Origin: Campylorhamphus procurvoides
Taxonomy: Eukaryota; Chordata; Aves; Passeriformes; Dendrocolaptidae
Direction: 5' to 3'
Length of the DNA stretch: 64,000 nucleotides
Assembly: GCA_013396655.1 (NCBI GenBank)
Contig: WBMV01000073.1
Coordinates: 1,388,657 to 1,452,656 of the forward strand
Shown here piece after piece: positions 38,101 through 50,189 of this stretch. The notes beneath the pieces were generated by a model, which worked only from the letters and a program-made list of their open reading frames with translations, was not told the origin of the DNA and ran no database searches. Both the position numbers and the translations under genes were made by a program. The number at the start of each line of letters is the position of its first letter. Position 1 is the first letter of the stretch.

Positions 38101-39707
38101 TCAGAATCAATACCTGTAAAGCAGGTGATAAACCCCAACACCAGCCTGAATGTAACTCATTCTCAGAGTCCTAACTTGTTCTGGGGTCCTTAATCCCCAT
38201 GTAGGATTGCAGACACACTACCTACCCCTCACAACACCTGCACCCTCGGAGCAGGGTGTCCCCTTCTTGCACTTCCTTCTGCAGGAGGTGTGGATGATGC
38301 ATCCTGATGATGCAAATGTGATTTACGTAGGGATCAGTTCTTTCAGGACACAAGGCCTCTGCCCAGCCATGCCCAGCTGGCTCTGACAGTGCATGACAGG
38401 ACAGCCTCAACATGGGATGATGGGATCTTTTTATATCAGCTTCTGGAGCCAAACTATTGAAAAGCCAAGGAAAGAGGAAGAAATGCCCTGGAAAGCCCAG
38501 CACCCTGCTTGCTGTTGATCCATGGCACATAACACAAGCAAATAATATCTGCCAGAACTCTTTTCAGTGGCAGCTCCTGAAACAAAGAGAAAGGGAGTGA
38601 GACTGAACCACCCATCACACCACAACCACTGGATTCACCTCAGCAGTTCATTCACTGCCTTCCCCAGTCACAGGAAAATGTCTGTCCCTCAGAAAGCATG
38701 GGAACACTGGAAAAACTTAAGTTTCTATGAGAGCTGCTCCAGATGAGCCTGTCTCCATCCCAGCAGCATCCTGCTCTGTGCCAGGGACACATTCCATACA
38801 GCCCCAAGACCTGCTGCCAGACAGATATTACCAGCACTCACACTAGCCCCCACCCCACTCAAGGTCTCTATCTCAGCATCAGAATTAGAGGCAGCCCGGC
38901 TCTTACTCCCACTCCATCAGAGAGTTACTGGTGGCCAAAACACTCCCACGAATGCACATGGTGCATTGGAAGCAGGAATCTCTTCCTGAGCATTCGTGCC
39001 CTGAGAAAATGGCTTAGGAGGTTGATTTGTCATTTGTCATTCCTCAAAATGTTATTCCTTGACATGTTACTCCTTGAAATAACATTTTTCATTTGCAGGA
39101 TTCACTCTGGTTTTCTTCTTTTGTCTTTTGTTTTGTTTTTTTTTGGTTTTGTTTTAAATCTGCTATTGATAATGAAAGCATTTAGACAGACTGTGGGGAG
39201 TGAATTCCTGGCACAATGTTATGCAAAGCAAGATTCCTGGCAGGAACCCCAGCCCAAGACACAGCACAGACCCCTGACTCACATCAAATGTCCCCAAGGA
39301 GGAGGAAGCCAAGGCCACCCGAGGCAGACTGCAGGGAAGGAAAAGCTCAGTGTCATTCACATCCTGCATCTTGGTCACCCTCAGCAAACTCCTCACCCCA
39401 GTCTTGGCCTCAAGAGCCCTCCTCATACTGGAGCTGATGGAACTCCACCAGTCACCTTTCAGAGAGGAGCTACTTCCCACACAGAGCATTTTCTCTACTC
39501 TAAATTAGGACAACTTCATCTCTCCAGCTTTTAGGTCAGCTGGATTATGTCATGTTGACCCTCATCTATTTTAAAGCAGATGTTAGTAAAAACTGTTAAG
39601 AACTTGGCCAGAGACAAAGGATGTTCCCTCAGAAAATGCAGGGGTGACATGCAGCTCATGCCCCCTTGTACACAGAGGTACTGTCCCTGTGCTGTGGTGG
39701 CACAGGG
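35146..39707. other. spacer with no recognised exon
   Basis: The C-terminal exons of the BPIFB6-like relic should lie here if they had survived; none was recognised on either strand. Confidence 0.5.
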
Positions 39708-39835
39708 GGATGGATGGATGGATGGATGGATGGATGGATGGATGGGTGGAGGGATGGATGGAGGGATGGATGGATGGAGGGATGGATGGATGGATGGATG
39801 GATGGATGGATGGATGGATGGATGGATGGATGGAT
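39708..39835. repeat. (GGAT)n microsatellite
   Basis: About 128 bases of tandem tggatgga with a few interruptions (gggt, gagg). It starts 10 bases past the last exon edge recognised in the BPIFB6-like relic, on its donor side. Confidence 0.97.
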
Positions 39836-39845
39836 GCCACTTTAC

Positions 39846-41685
39846 AAGTCACAGTGGCAAATTTTGCATTCACAAGGTTGAGCACTGCATCCACAACTGG
39901 ACACAGCTGTAGAGTGAGAAGAAAGATGTGAGAAAACCTTGCACAAAGGCTTCTGGAGGAAGCAGAGCTTTGCAACTGCCAGACCAGTGCAGATCCCACC
40001 CAGAAACACCAAGAACCTCCACTGCTAGTGGAGACTGGGGTTTGCCTCAGTTTCCTCTGTCCCTGGATGAACTGGGCTTTTCTAGAGTAATCTTGCTTTA
40101 AACTGAGTGAGGAACAGGGCCAGATCCCCAGAGGTATCTGACTAAACAGCACTGACTATGATGTGTGTTAGGGGGCTCCAAGTCTGCCCTTTGACAAACC
40201 TTTAGGAACCAGGTGCTCAACACTGAGGGGAGCTCTGTCCAAGCATCACATCTCCACCCTCCAGGCTGAGACAGAGAGGCTCCTGGCAGTGCCAGTGCAT
40301 TTGCTGCATAAGCCCAGGAATAGCTGGAAATGCTCCTTTGTACCAGTCAGAAAACTCTTTCATGTGGCAAAACTGTGAAACCTGTTACAATGCAGGGAGG
40401 AGGAGAAGGAGGAGGAGGAGGCAGTGGAGGAGGAGGTGATCTCTAGGAAACAAGGATGGGAGAAGGATGGGACTTTCCAGAGCTGGCAGCACTTTCTGAA
40501 GGGTGCTGTGCAGGACCTTGCCCATGACCTTGGGCCACACACTGGGCAGAGAGAACACATCACCCTCTGAGCCCTCATGCGCACAGCAATAATTGTTTAC
40601 TGAAGATCAAAAGGCAGGAAAGTCATGCATTGAAAAACCAATCTTGCATGGATCAGGGCAAAATATGCCTCATGTCTAATAAAATGGGTTTTCTCTCGTT
40701 GCAAACCGTTTCTCAAGAATGCCATCTTCTGGCTTTAAGCAAAGCTTACGGTTTTCATCCCTAAAAGAAGCTCTGACAGCCTGGGACTACAAGACTGAGC
40801 CAAAGCAGGGCATTGCATGGAATAGCAGAACTAGAGCCCCAGGGATGAGCAAGTCCCCCAGCCCTGCTGGCAGCAGCTCCTGCTCACCTTTTCCCAGTGA
40901 TGATTATTTGGACTAGAACAGACCTAAGCCTGGGGAAAGCTCCTGAGTGATCCCTGGGGGATGGAAACCTTTCACCTTCAGCCTGTGGGAAAAACAGGGG
41001 AAAAGAGCTGAGGAAAGGGAGCTGTCAGAGCCTTATGCCTGGGCTTTGATGCTTATAGCAAAGTCACCTCTCACTGATACGAACATCACCTCTTCTCTTC
41101 CCCTTCTTGTTTAAATTTTCCATTTAAAACCGTTTTTAAATTTAAAAACAAGTTCCTTCCTAAAAAAAAGACCATAAAATTTCATTTTAAAAAAAATGTT
41201 ATGGCATTCAAAACACCTCCATGCCCCCCGCCCCCTACCCAGCATGGATCTGGGGGGTGGAGGACCAGCTCTGATCCCTCAGGAATTCTGGGGTTCCCTC
41301 AGGACATCATGGACAAAAACTGGGCACCCTGATTTCAGAAGGTGACTCCCAGTGCTGTGGAGCCACAACTTCACCCCACACTGTGCTGAGGCAGCAGCCG
41401 ACGCGCTTTGTTGCCTTTAAGTTATAGTTTCTCCATGTGTTTGTAGACACAACCATGCAGAAAATCACTGGCTTTAATATCGCCCTTGTTAGGGGGGAGT
41501 GATTCGTGGCTGCCTCCGGGCTGACACTTCCCAACCTCCTACTTTTATTTACTCGTCCCTGGTTCTGGGCTCGTGGTGCGACGCTGTGGCTCATCACTCA
41601 CCCCAAGATGCCTTTGATGACGCTCTTTTTGCATCTCCCTCTGTGATTTTCTGCAGAACATCACTCCCATTCAGAGCAGCAGAGA
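39846..41685 (-). pseudogene. BPIFB6: BPIFB6-like pseudogene (four or five exon relics)
   Basis: Relics in transcript order: 41685-41602 (VSAALNGSDVLQKI, like the second BPIFB6 exon); 40982-40888 (LKVKGFHPPG then two in-frame stops, 95 bases instead of 105); possibly 40800-40700 (a decayed fourth exon); 40541-40478 (SVWPKVMGKVLHSTLQKVLP, exactly 64 bases, close to BPIFB6); and 39906-39846 ([20 protein letters not shown], exactly 61 bases with an intact donor). The 64-base exon ends at GAAAGT, a lost GT donor. The first relic ends in the wrong phase for its neighbour. No signal exon or C-terminal half was found. Placement between a BPIFB3-like gene and the TENP-like gene fits the mammalian gene order. 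Confidence 0.72.
40393..40437. repeat. (GGA)n simple repeat
   Basis: A purine-rich run of ggagga units inside an intron position of the BPIFB6-like relic. Confidence 0.8.
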
Positions 41686-44029
41686 CTGCTGGAGACTTTG
41701 CAGAATATGAGGAGTTCAGCACAAACTCCCCAGGGAGGAGCCTGTGCTGGAGGGTGAGGGGTTGCAGAATTCCCACCATGCCATATAAAATAATACTATT
41801 AATATATTCCCATCCCAACACACCCAGGGCCCAGCAGGACTCTTTGGGCCTTGTGAATTCTGTTCACAGCCATCACTGCAATCCTTGGGTGTGATGGGAG
41901 CTTGGCACGTTCATTCTAGACATGAAACATGGGGCATGGACAGACAGACTCATGTCCACACATGGACACTAATGTGGCTGAGGGTTTGCCGTGGTCAATC
42001 ATTCCAAGGCCAATCCTGATGACAGCTCCTTGGCCAGCAGCTCCACCTGACCATGCCAGCCACACACCCACCAAAGCCTTGACATCTTCAGATCTGTAAG
42101 GGCTGCTCATGAAGCTCCAGAAGCAGCAAAGACTTATTGGAGACTGTGGGCTCCAATGGACAGAGACAATGAGCTGCAGACAGTTCCCAAATTGCTCTTG
42201 CTCAACACCCAGGAGGAACCAACAGAGACCTGCACACCAAGTACAAAGGAAAAACCTGATCTGCTTAGTTCTGTGATACAGACAATGGTGGGGGTGAGGA
42301 GAAACCTAAGATGGGCAATGGTAAATTCTACTTTTGGAGATACCCATGTAACAGTGGCTTTTGGATGAGCAGCTCCAGCTTCACATGGAGTTGTAAAAAC
42401 ATTGGGGGAGGACACAGATCAGCTGGGGGATAATCCACTGGGAATTATGATAATCTCAGTAATATTCTTACTGATTTCAGGTTGGGTTGGAGCAAGGCTG
42501 AAAAGAACCTTCACATGTCCCAAGAATGGGCTTCTCAGCCTCAACCCTGTCCCCATCCCACCATGGGAGAGCCACACATCCCATTGGACTGCAGGCAGGC
42601 TGCACAGAGCTCTCCTCTGGCTGGACATGCTGCTGTATCACTGTGGCTGCCCCTGAGGATAGTGGCCACCACCTGTGTCCTCACCTGTCCCCTCCTGGGT
42701 ATCCCACCCAACAGGACCTGGCTCTGGGAGCTCACACAGGTACAGTACTGCAGCACCAAAGCAATTCATTTTCTCTATTCACTTCTGTATAAAACGTGGG
42801 ATGAGGTTTAATCCATCATTACCTCCCTCCCAGTGCTGTGCTCAGTGGCCCACTGCTAAGCCCAGACAGGGAGATTTACATCTTATCTAACAGGAGTGTA
42901 AGATTTATGGATAACTCCCGACAAGGAGCACATCATGCCAGAAAGACACTTTTGTGCTAGTAACTTGATCAGTCATTATGCTGTGAGTTGACATCTAATT
43001 AAGCCTCCACAGGCATCATCAGGTTCAGAACAGCTCTTCAGGAGGAGAAAATCCACCTCTAAGCACCATGGTGGCAGCTTATCCCCAACCCTTGCACTGC
43101 TGCAAGTGATAATAATGCTCCCCAGAAAATCCCCAATCTCAAGGAGAGGTGCTGATATCACTTGCACTGGAACAAGGAATCACAGGGGCAAATTCCCAAC
43201 TGTTGCTCTTAAACACAGCAAAGACTCATTTCTCAGAGAATTTTCTAGGCTGTGTCCATGTCCCTGCCAAAGTCAAATCCCATGGAACACCTTCCATGGC
43301 CCCAAGGGACTCATCTGGGGGTTACAAACTTCTTGGTGGATTTACTTTTCTGAACACATTTCTTGCCTCTCAATGGGCTGTGTACATCAGTGTAGAAGTG
43401 TAAATCCTGGTCTCCCTTGGCAGGCTGCTCAATCTTCATATTTTCTCTTGACACTGCTCTCTAGATCCCTTCAATAGAAATTCACAGTGTGGCTGGAACT
43501 CTGCTTTTCTTGGCATTTCCCTGTCATGCTGAGCAGAAAGGCTGGGGAGAGCCAAGGGTTTTGAACGTGTCAAGATGCACCTGGAACCAGCACCCAGTAC
43601 CTCAAGTCACTAATGCACAAAGGACAATGGATGCCTCCCAGGCAGCAGGTGTTTCAACAAGCACTGAACACCTCACCTCTCTGCCAAGGGAGTCAGACCA
43701 AAATGGGCAACTCAACCCTTGCTGGACGACTGGGCATGCCTCAAAGGTGAGATCACAGGTATCAGGGAGGCATGGGAAGTCATAACACAGAGCACAAAGC
43801 AGAACTGGTGAGACCATGGAGGATGTGTATCCATGGTGTTTGCAGGTGGTCCGTGCCCTGTCCTCCAGGCCAAAAGGAAGCAAGGAGAACATGATGGACC
43901 TCAAGCACAGAAAGAACTCTGATTCCCTTCCATGAATGCCTTCACTGCTTGTAGAGACATTTTCAAAGAGAGTAGATGTCACAAATCATTTTTTCTACCA
44001 GTCCTAATAAATATAGCCAGTGGTCTTTG
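41686..44029. other. intergenic, no gene seen
   Basis: The signal-peptide exon of the BPIFB6-like relic would be expected here, but no convincing candidate was found. No repeat family was recognised. Confidence 0.5.
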
Positions 44030-44325
44030 GTTGGGAAGCTTCTCTGGGCAACCTGTGCCAGGGGCTTTCTACCTTCACAGAGAAGAATTTCTTCTGAATC
44101 TTTAATCTAACCCTGCCCTTTCAGTGTGAAGCCATTTTCCATTGTCCTGTCACTTCACGCCCTTATCCAAAGTCCCTCTCCAGCTCTCTTGGAGGTCCTT
44201 TAGGCACTGGAAGGGGCTATAAGGTCTCCCCAGAACCTTCTTTTCTCCTGGCTGGACAACCCCAGTTCTCTCAGCCTGCCTCCACAGCAGAGCTGGACAT
44301 GGAGGTGGCTGTCCTTGTGGTGTTC
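44030..44325 (-). mobile_element. CR1 LINE fragment, minus orientation
   Basis: The order of recognisable CR1 blocks ('cttcacagagaagaatttct', the 'ccattgtcctgtcacttc' block and the 'ctctcctggctggacaaccc'-like block) matches the reverse complement of avian CR1. It ends about 290 bases upstream of the gene D TATA box. Confidence 0.75.
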
Positions 44326-44617
44326 AGAAGAAAGGAGAGTTGCAGAGCAAAGAAATCCACGTTTGCTTTCTAACAATGTTTGATTTCTTGGCACCCTTCA
44401 CCCAGAGGCCTTTCTTTGTGCTCCTCAGGAACACCACAGTGAAGACAAGCTGCCCCAGCACCTGCTGTTCAATGCTTCACCTTGCCAGGTCAACAGTCAA
44501 TGTAATCAAGCCTATGGGGAAACAATTAAAATGGTACAGAAATCAAAGAGTCCCCACAGTGTCCATGTTCCCAGCCCTTTTTGCCAATTCCTACCCCATC
44601 AGCCTTGGATGGAAGGA

Positions 44618-44626
44618 TATATAAAG
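44618..44626 (+). promoter_or_regulatory. TENP: TATA box of gene D
   Basis: Plus strand GATATATAAAGCC, with the predicted start near 44648. Confidence 0.65.
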
Positions 44627-44647
44627 CCATCAGAATTCCTTGGTGTG

Positions 44648-44700
44648 ACCACAGCAAGATACGAACTGAGTCAGAAGAATGGGAAGTGAGGCCAGGAAAG
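44648..44700 (+). other. TENP: non-coding first exon of gene D
   Basis: It begins about 30 bases after the TATA box and ends at AAAG|GTAAAG. It would join the acceptor at 45323, eight bases before the start codon. Confidence 0.55.
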
Positions 44701-45331
44701 GTAAAGATGCATTTGCAAACTGAATAGCTTGATACAGGCACTGCTCCTACTTAGTTTTGTGTGTCTCCATAAGGGTCAGCACTCACCAGAAGCCCACTTT
44801 CTGCAAAGACTGAGATAAATATGTATGTTTTCTGTAGGTTAAACTTTCTGAATTACGTATTTTCTTAATATTATAAGAGAATTACAGACTTAAATTATTC
44901 CCAGATGTATTTCAGAGACAGATAACACTTTCACCTTTTCATTTGAATTTATCCTCCTCCATAACTTCCATTCCTTCCTCTATTAATTTTAACTCCTTTT
45001 TATTTGGTGGTTTTATACCACTTGTGGCCATTCTGTGCTCTTCTGCAGTTGTGATATCACTGCAGGCACCATTTTAGCTTGCAGGCACAGGGACTCTTCA
45101 AGACTGAGCCTCTGTCAGTGTTTTGAAGGCAGAATATAAGAATTGTGGGTTGTTATTGCACCAAAGCTGAAAAGATCCACACCACAAGCCCAATTCAGGA
45201 GCAGATCTGTGGCTCTGGGACTCAGTGATCAGCCCAGGGCCAAGTTGCTCTCACTGACCTGCCATGGGTGCACTCCTTTTCCTCCTTCTTCCCCTCCTCC
45301 TCCTTTGCTTTCTCCTCCTCCAGGTGCTGGA

Positions 45332-48300
45332 ATGACAATGCTCTGCATCCTGAGCATCCTCCTGAGCCTCCTGATCCCAGCTCACACTGCCAGATCACCC
45401 GACTGTGGTGGCATCCTCACCCCAACAGGACTGAAATACCGTAAGTCCAGACCACCATCTCCCACATAGCAGCAGGGAGGGGAGGCACTGGCATCTTCCA
45501 ATCCAGTGATGAAACACCAAACTCCAGCACCAGAATGTTGTGGAACTGCTCAGCTCACCTGCACCACCCCCTGACTATTGCTAACAACAGGGGGTTAGTA
45601 AGGGACGTCACTTGTGTGGGTTTTGGTTTGACCATCAGGACACAAAATCCAGAGAGTTTCATAAAACACCTGTCCTATTTCACAGTTGCTGAAGTTTCAA
45701 AGCCACATGCAGAGTCAGTCCTCAGGCAGGACCTCATGACCCCGCCAGCCCCAGACCCGTCTCTTGCCTTCCCAAGCAGGTGAGTTGCCTTCTCTTGTCC
45801 AGGCTTTTCTGCCATACCCCTGGTTTATGCCGGTGTTTGAATATCATCCCAAAAGACATTTTTCCTGCAAGGGCAAAAATCCTCCTGGAGACCAGGAGAT
45901 TTGGACATTATCTCCTGGCTCCTCTGTTGGGGTCCAGGGGTAGCAGACCCCATGCTGCCCTAAGGGCATGGATTTATCTATGCAGATCTCATGGACTTTT
46001 GGAGTTTCTCAGGGACTGCCACATCAGTCTGTTCTTGTCTCCTGACACCTTAATTTCTGCTCCAGCAGGAACCAAATTAACACCGTCAAAGTTGATGAGT
46101 TTTCCCTGACTCTCATCCCCAACACTGGAATGCGGCTGAGCATCGATGTGGACCTCGGCATCACATCTGCCCCGTGAGTGCTGGGGCTGCATGGCTGGAA
46201 CCAGCCCAAGCTCCTGGCTGTAGTGACAAGGCCATATCCAGCAGGTGCAGGAGCAAGGGTGAGCGTGGCCAGGAGCACTCCCTGGCTCCAGCCTCCCCCT
46301 CTCCTCCCTGGCACAGCTCAACCACCAAGGAGATACAACTGTCCATCCTGGCAGACCTCCATGTGGAGATGAACCCCGAGGGGAACCTGGAGCTGGTGCC
46401 CTCTACCTGCAAACCCACCCTGGAGGAGCTGCAGAGCACTGAGGAGATGGACAGGTCGGCCCCATGGTTTTTCTCCTTGTAGGATCTGGGTAATGGGGGA
46501 AAGAAGAAATTGAGGCACAAGCATTTGTAGTCAGGAAGGTGAGCAGATTGAGACCTGCTCACTGAAAGGTGACAAAGGCCAACACAAAAGTTTTATCTTC
46601 ATGGGAGGAATTTTGCTCTGCTTTTGGGGTGGTTTCCCCATTTGAAGAGAGTTTCAGTCTCTTACAAGGAAGCAGCACTTTTAGAGTTGTGCAGCAGGAA
46701 TGCTTTAAATGCAAGTCCAACTGCAATTCTCCAGTGGGTTGGGATTCTGAATTGTAATCATAACTTAATAGATGATAGAAAATAATGGTAATTGTCTCCA
46801 GATGCCTTTTTAGTCACATAAAAGATACTCACCCACCCTCGGCTGAGCTGGTTCTCGCCTAACTTCTTCTGTTCTGTTATTTTCACTCAGCACGTCCTCG
46901 GGATCAGATGTGGACAAGCAGATCAATGTTGAAAAGGTAATATAAAGTTTGTATAGGCATGAGACAGCATGGTACAGTTCTATAAGATTTAGAAGTCTAC
47001 CTGATGCTTTCCCAGATCTCCCCACAGTTCCTTGCTCACTGGACACTGCCACTGTCCCCTGGCTCCTGGCCAGCCAGTGGGGACACCCATCTCAGAGGGA
47101 TTCCGGAACACCCAATGCCAGCAGATCCCCCTGTTCAATTATCACCTCTGTTTTTGTTCTTTATTCCATAGATTTGTCTGGAAGTCTCCAAATTGCTGCT
47201 TTTCCCAAATGAACGTCTGATGTCTCTGGCAGGTGAGCACTTGGCTTTCAGTCCCATTATGGACTGAGGGCTTCAGGGGTAATTTTGAAGAAGAGGCTCT
47301 GCTGTCATCATCTCCCCAGGGACCTGCTTCTCTGCCCGACTCTTTCCCTGTCTTTTTACTTGGGAAACTCAGGTGCTTCTCAGAGCCAACCCCCTGTCAC
47401 TGCTGCCCTCCTATTCCTGAGCATCCCTCTGCTCCATTTGCAGCTCCATTCCCCATCACACCGAGCTGCCAGGTCCGGTACGTGCCCCTGGCTGCCCCCA
47501 TGTACTCTGAGCAGGGAATCATCATCTCCTTACAAGTAAGTCCTCACTTTCCAACTCTCACAGTGCAGTTCCAGTCCTTGGGAGAGTCACTTCCTCCCAG
47601 TGCTACATGCCCTGAGACACTTTGAACTCATTTTCTCCTTGCCCATGTCCCTGCAGACAACTTTCCAGGTGGCAGGGACGGCAATCCCCCTGCCAGTCAG
47701 CCCTGTGCCTTTCAGCATGCCTGAGCCAACAAGCTCCAGCCCTTCCCACCTCACCCTGGCTTTCTCCGAGCACTTCTACACCAGCCTCTTCTTCGCCCTG
47801 GATATGGATGGAGCCTTCAACATGACCATCCTGGTGAGTTGACCAAGGAAAGAAGGAAGGAGTAGGACATACACACTTGAAGGGACGGCCCTGGGAATGG
47901 CTTGGAGGAGACACGTGCCTTGCACAGAAATTAGAGTGTGTCTGAGCGCCCACAGAAGTCACAGCCCCTCACCCTCATGCTCTCAAAAATATTATTGGTC
48001 TAATAGGGTAACCTGTACACTGCTCCTGGCATGGGCTGGCATGAGGAGGGCTCCATACAGGGGCTCTATGGTCATGCTGGACACAAGCCCCAGAGCAGCA
48101 GCCCCATGCAGCCAATAGTCTGATCATGGGCTGTGCTTTGTCTTTCAGAGCCCGCTGACCACTGCCACCCTGGCAGAGAAGATCACGCAGGTGTGTTGCT
48201 GTTGCTGTCACCCTGAGAGGCAGAGCCCCACCATGGGCAGTGACCACCATCTGCCCACGCACCACCCTGGGCCTGCCATGCCCTGAAATAACCCTGCTCC

Positions 48301-49935
48301 TTCCTCAGGTGGGCTCCCTCTTCCAAGAGGACCTACCAGTGGTGCTGCAAGCCACAACACGGAGCTCACCTCATGTGGTGCTGGAGGAAGGCAAAGCAAT
48401 CCTGAAGCTCTTCCTCACTGCCCAGATTGGAGCAGTATCACTGGTTTTCCAGAGTTTCCTGAGCGTGAATGTGGTGAGTGTGCCCTGCAAGCACACTGAG
48501 CTTGGAAAGCCTTCACTGCAAGCATGTCTGTGCTGCCCACGGGCACTGCCCTTTGCTCTGAGCCCTGGTCTGACTGCAGCCACCACAGGGGCTGATTCAG
48601 CCTTTTCCCATCACAGTGTTCCTGGTCTCCAGCAGTGTTTGCCCGTGTGGCATCACGCAGGGAGCATGTTGCAGGTGGCAACACATGGATGGGTTCATCA
48701 CACCCCACTATTCAAAGCCAAAGTTTCCTCTCTGATCCTGCCCTCTGTTCTCTTCACAGGATGTGTCTGCAAGGCTCCACATCAGCGTCACCGACACGAG
48801 GATGATAATCTCAGCAGCTGCAATAGAGTAACGAACCCAGCTGTGCTCAGGGTGCCCAAAAGGGACATGTCCCAGTCACAGCAGGGAAAGTAGAGGCAAA
48901 GGAGTCCTGGGAAGTTCTTTGCTTTTAGAGTTTGGGCATAGCAGAGGTAGCTCCTTCCTCAGGGAAACAGTGAGACTCCTGAAACATGGTGAGGGAGAAA
49001 AGTGGGAATTGCACCTTCTATCCTCTGCATTGTTCCTGAGCCCAGACAGGGAATTTGGGAAAACAGGGAGGCCACTGTTTAATACAGCTCAGCTGCAATA
49101 TCTCCTGTGCTGCTCTTTGTTTTCCAGGGATATTGAGCTCAGCCTGGCTGCCTCTGATGTGGGTCCTGTGCTGGTAGGTGCTCCTGGCCACAACCCTTCC
49201 AGCCACCCTGGGCAGTGGGTGCCAGCAGGGAAATATGGAAATACTGACTCTGAGTCCTCACTGCACATGGTGGAACGGAGAGTTGGGTCCTTGTGGGATG
49301 GGGAGAGGTGCAGTGAACATCAGAACCCTCTCTCATGGGTCTCTGCCCCTTTCCTCCTGCTCCTGACCCTGGCTTTCTCCCACAGGCTGCCTCACTGGAG
49401 GAGTTATTCTTGCCCACGATCCGCGAGGAGCTGTCAACCCAGATTAATGGTGAGGAGATGGGAGCTCTGCAGGTGCTGCCACACAGGATGCTCCACACAG
49501 ACCCAGGCAGCACTCACCTGGCAACTTTCCCTCTTCCTTTTCCCAGAGGTCCTGAGAGGAGGTGTTTACCTGCCCCACATCGTCAGCTTCACCTACACCG
49601 ATGTCAATGTCACAATTCACAAGGTAAGAAATAAGACATTTCAATTGCTCCCTGCTGTGTTTGTTTGATTTAAAGGGAGCATGGGAGCAATGCTAACCTA
49701 CTAACTTCAGAATAAATCAGGGTATGCTCCTCCAGCTCTGGTAACTTGCAGAATCAAGTTCCACTGCTTTAAATAGGCCCAGCCCCTCCTTAGCCCCCCT
49801 GGCCGTGTCAGAAAGGCTGTGGGTGGTGGTGGTACCATGCTCAGCCCTCCTTCCTCCCCTGCCCAGGACTATGTCTTGATTCCCTGCAACCTCCAGCTAG
49901 AAGCAAAGACTGGTGAGGCAACCACCGTGGGCTGA
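45332..49935 (+). CDS. TENP: Gene D: TENP-like (ovoglobulin G2) two-domain BPI-fold protein
   Basis: Fifteen coding exons: 45332-45440, 45686-45779, 46069-46173, 46317-46454, 46891-46936, 47172-47232, 47444-47535, 47657-47833, 48149-48190, 48309-48473, 48760-48827, 49128-49173, 49386-49449, 49547-49623, 49867-49935. They sum to 1353 bases, an open 450-codon frame. A signal peptide (MTMLCILSILLSLLIPAHT) is followed by a mature start with SPDCGG. The first BPI domain carries the conserved cysteines near 134 (STCKP) and 166 (ICLEV). The second domain ends GGVYLPHIVSFTY and KDYVLIPCNL, the classic BPI C-terminal strand pair. NMT near 270 and NVT near 423 are potential glycosylation sites. It has no Gly/Leu exon and is the only BPIF gene here on the plus strand. 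TENP is an abundant bird egg-white protein of about this length; a BPIFB2 orthologue is the main alternative. Confidence 0.8.
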
Positions 49936-50166
49936 AATTCAGTATCTGGAGTAAAGCAGCAGCAAAAGCATTCTGCCTACTCTCACATTACACTCCATGG
50001 TTTGTCACTGCTTGAAGTGTTGAAAATCTTCTTTCCTGCCTTATTAAAACATCATGGTGTCATATTCTGGACAATAATAGCATTGCACTAGCATCTTTCT
50101 CTTCCAGCCCTACTCCTGGCACTTCTGTTGCACAGAAGATGGATTGTAACAACATTCTGTGTTTTA

Positions 50167-50172
50167 ATTAAA
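50167..50172 (+). terminator. TENP: gene D polyadenylation signal
   Basis: ATTAAA lies 232 bases after the stop codon and is the nearest strong variant signal. A second ATTAAA lies near 50042. An acceptor-like site near 50107 leaves open an alternative last exon. Confidence 0.5.
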
Positions 50173-50189
50173 CATTTCTCTTTAATTCT

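Noticed and set aside
39540..39570. possible LDL-type exon fragment of the BPIFB6-like relic (IIQL)
   Set aside because: The match is only four residues, with no splice sites and stops close by.
43850..43910. possible signal-peptide exon of the BPIFB6-like relic
   Set aside because: The hydrophobic run is short and no donor in the expected phase follows.
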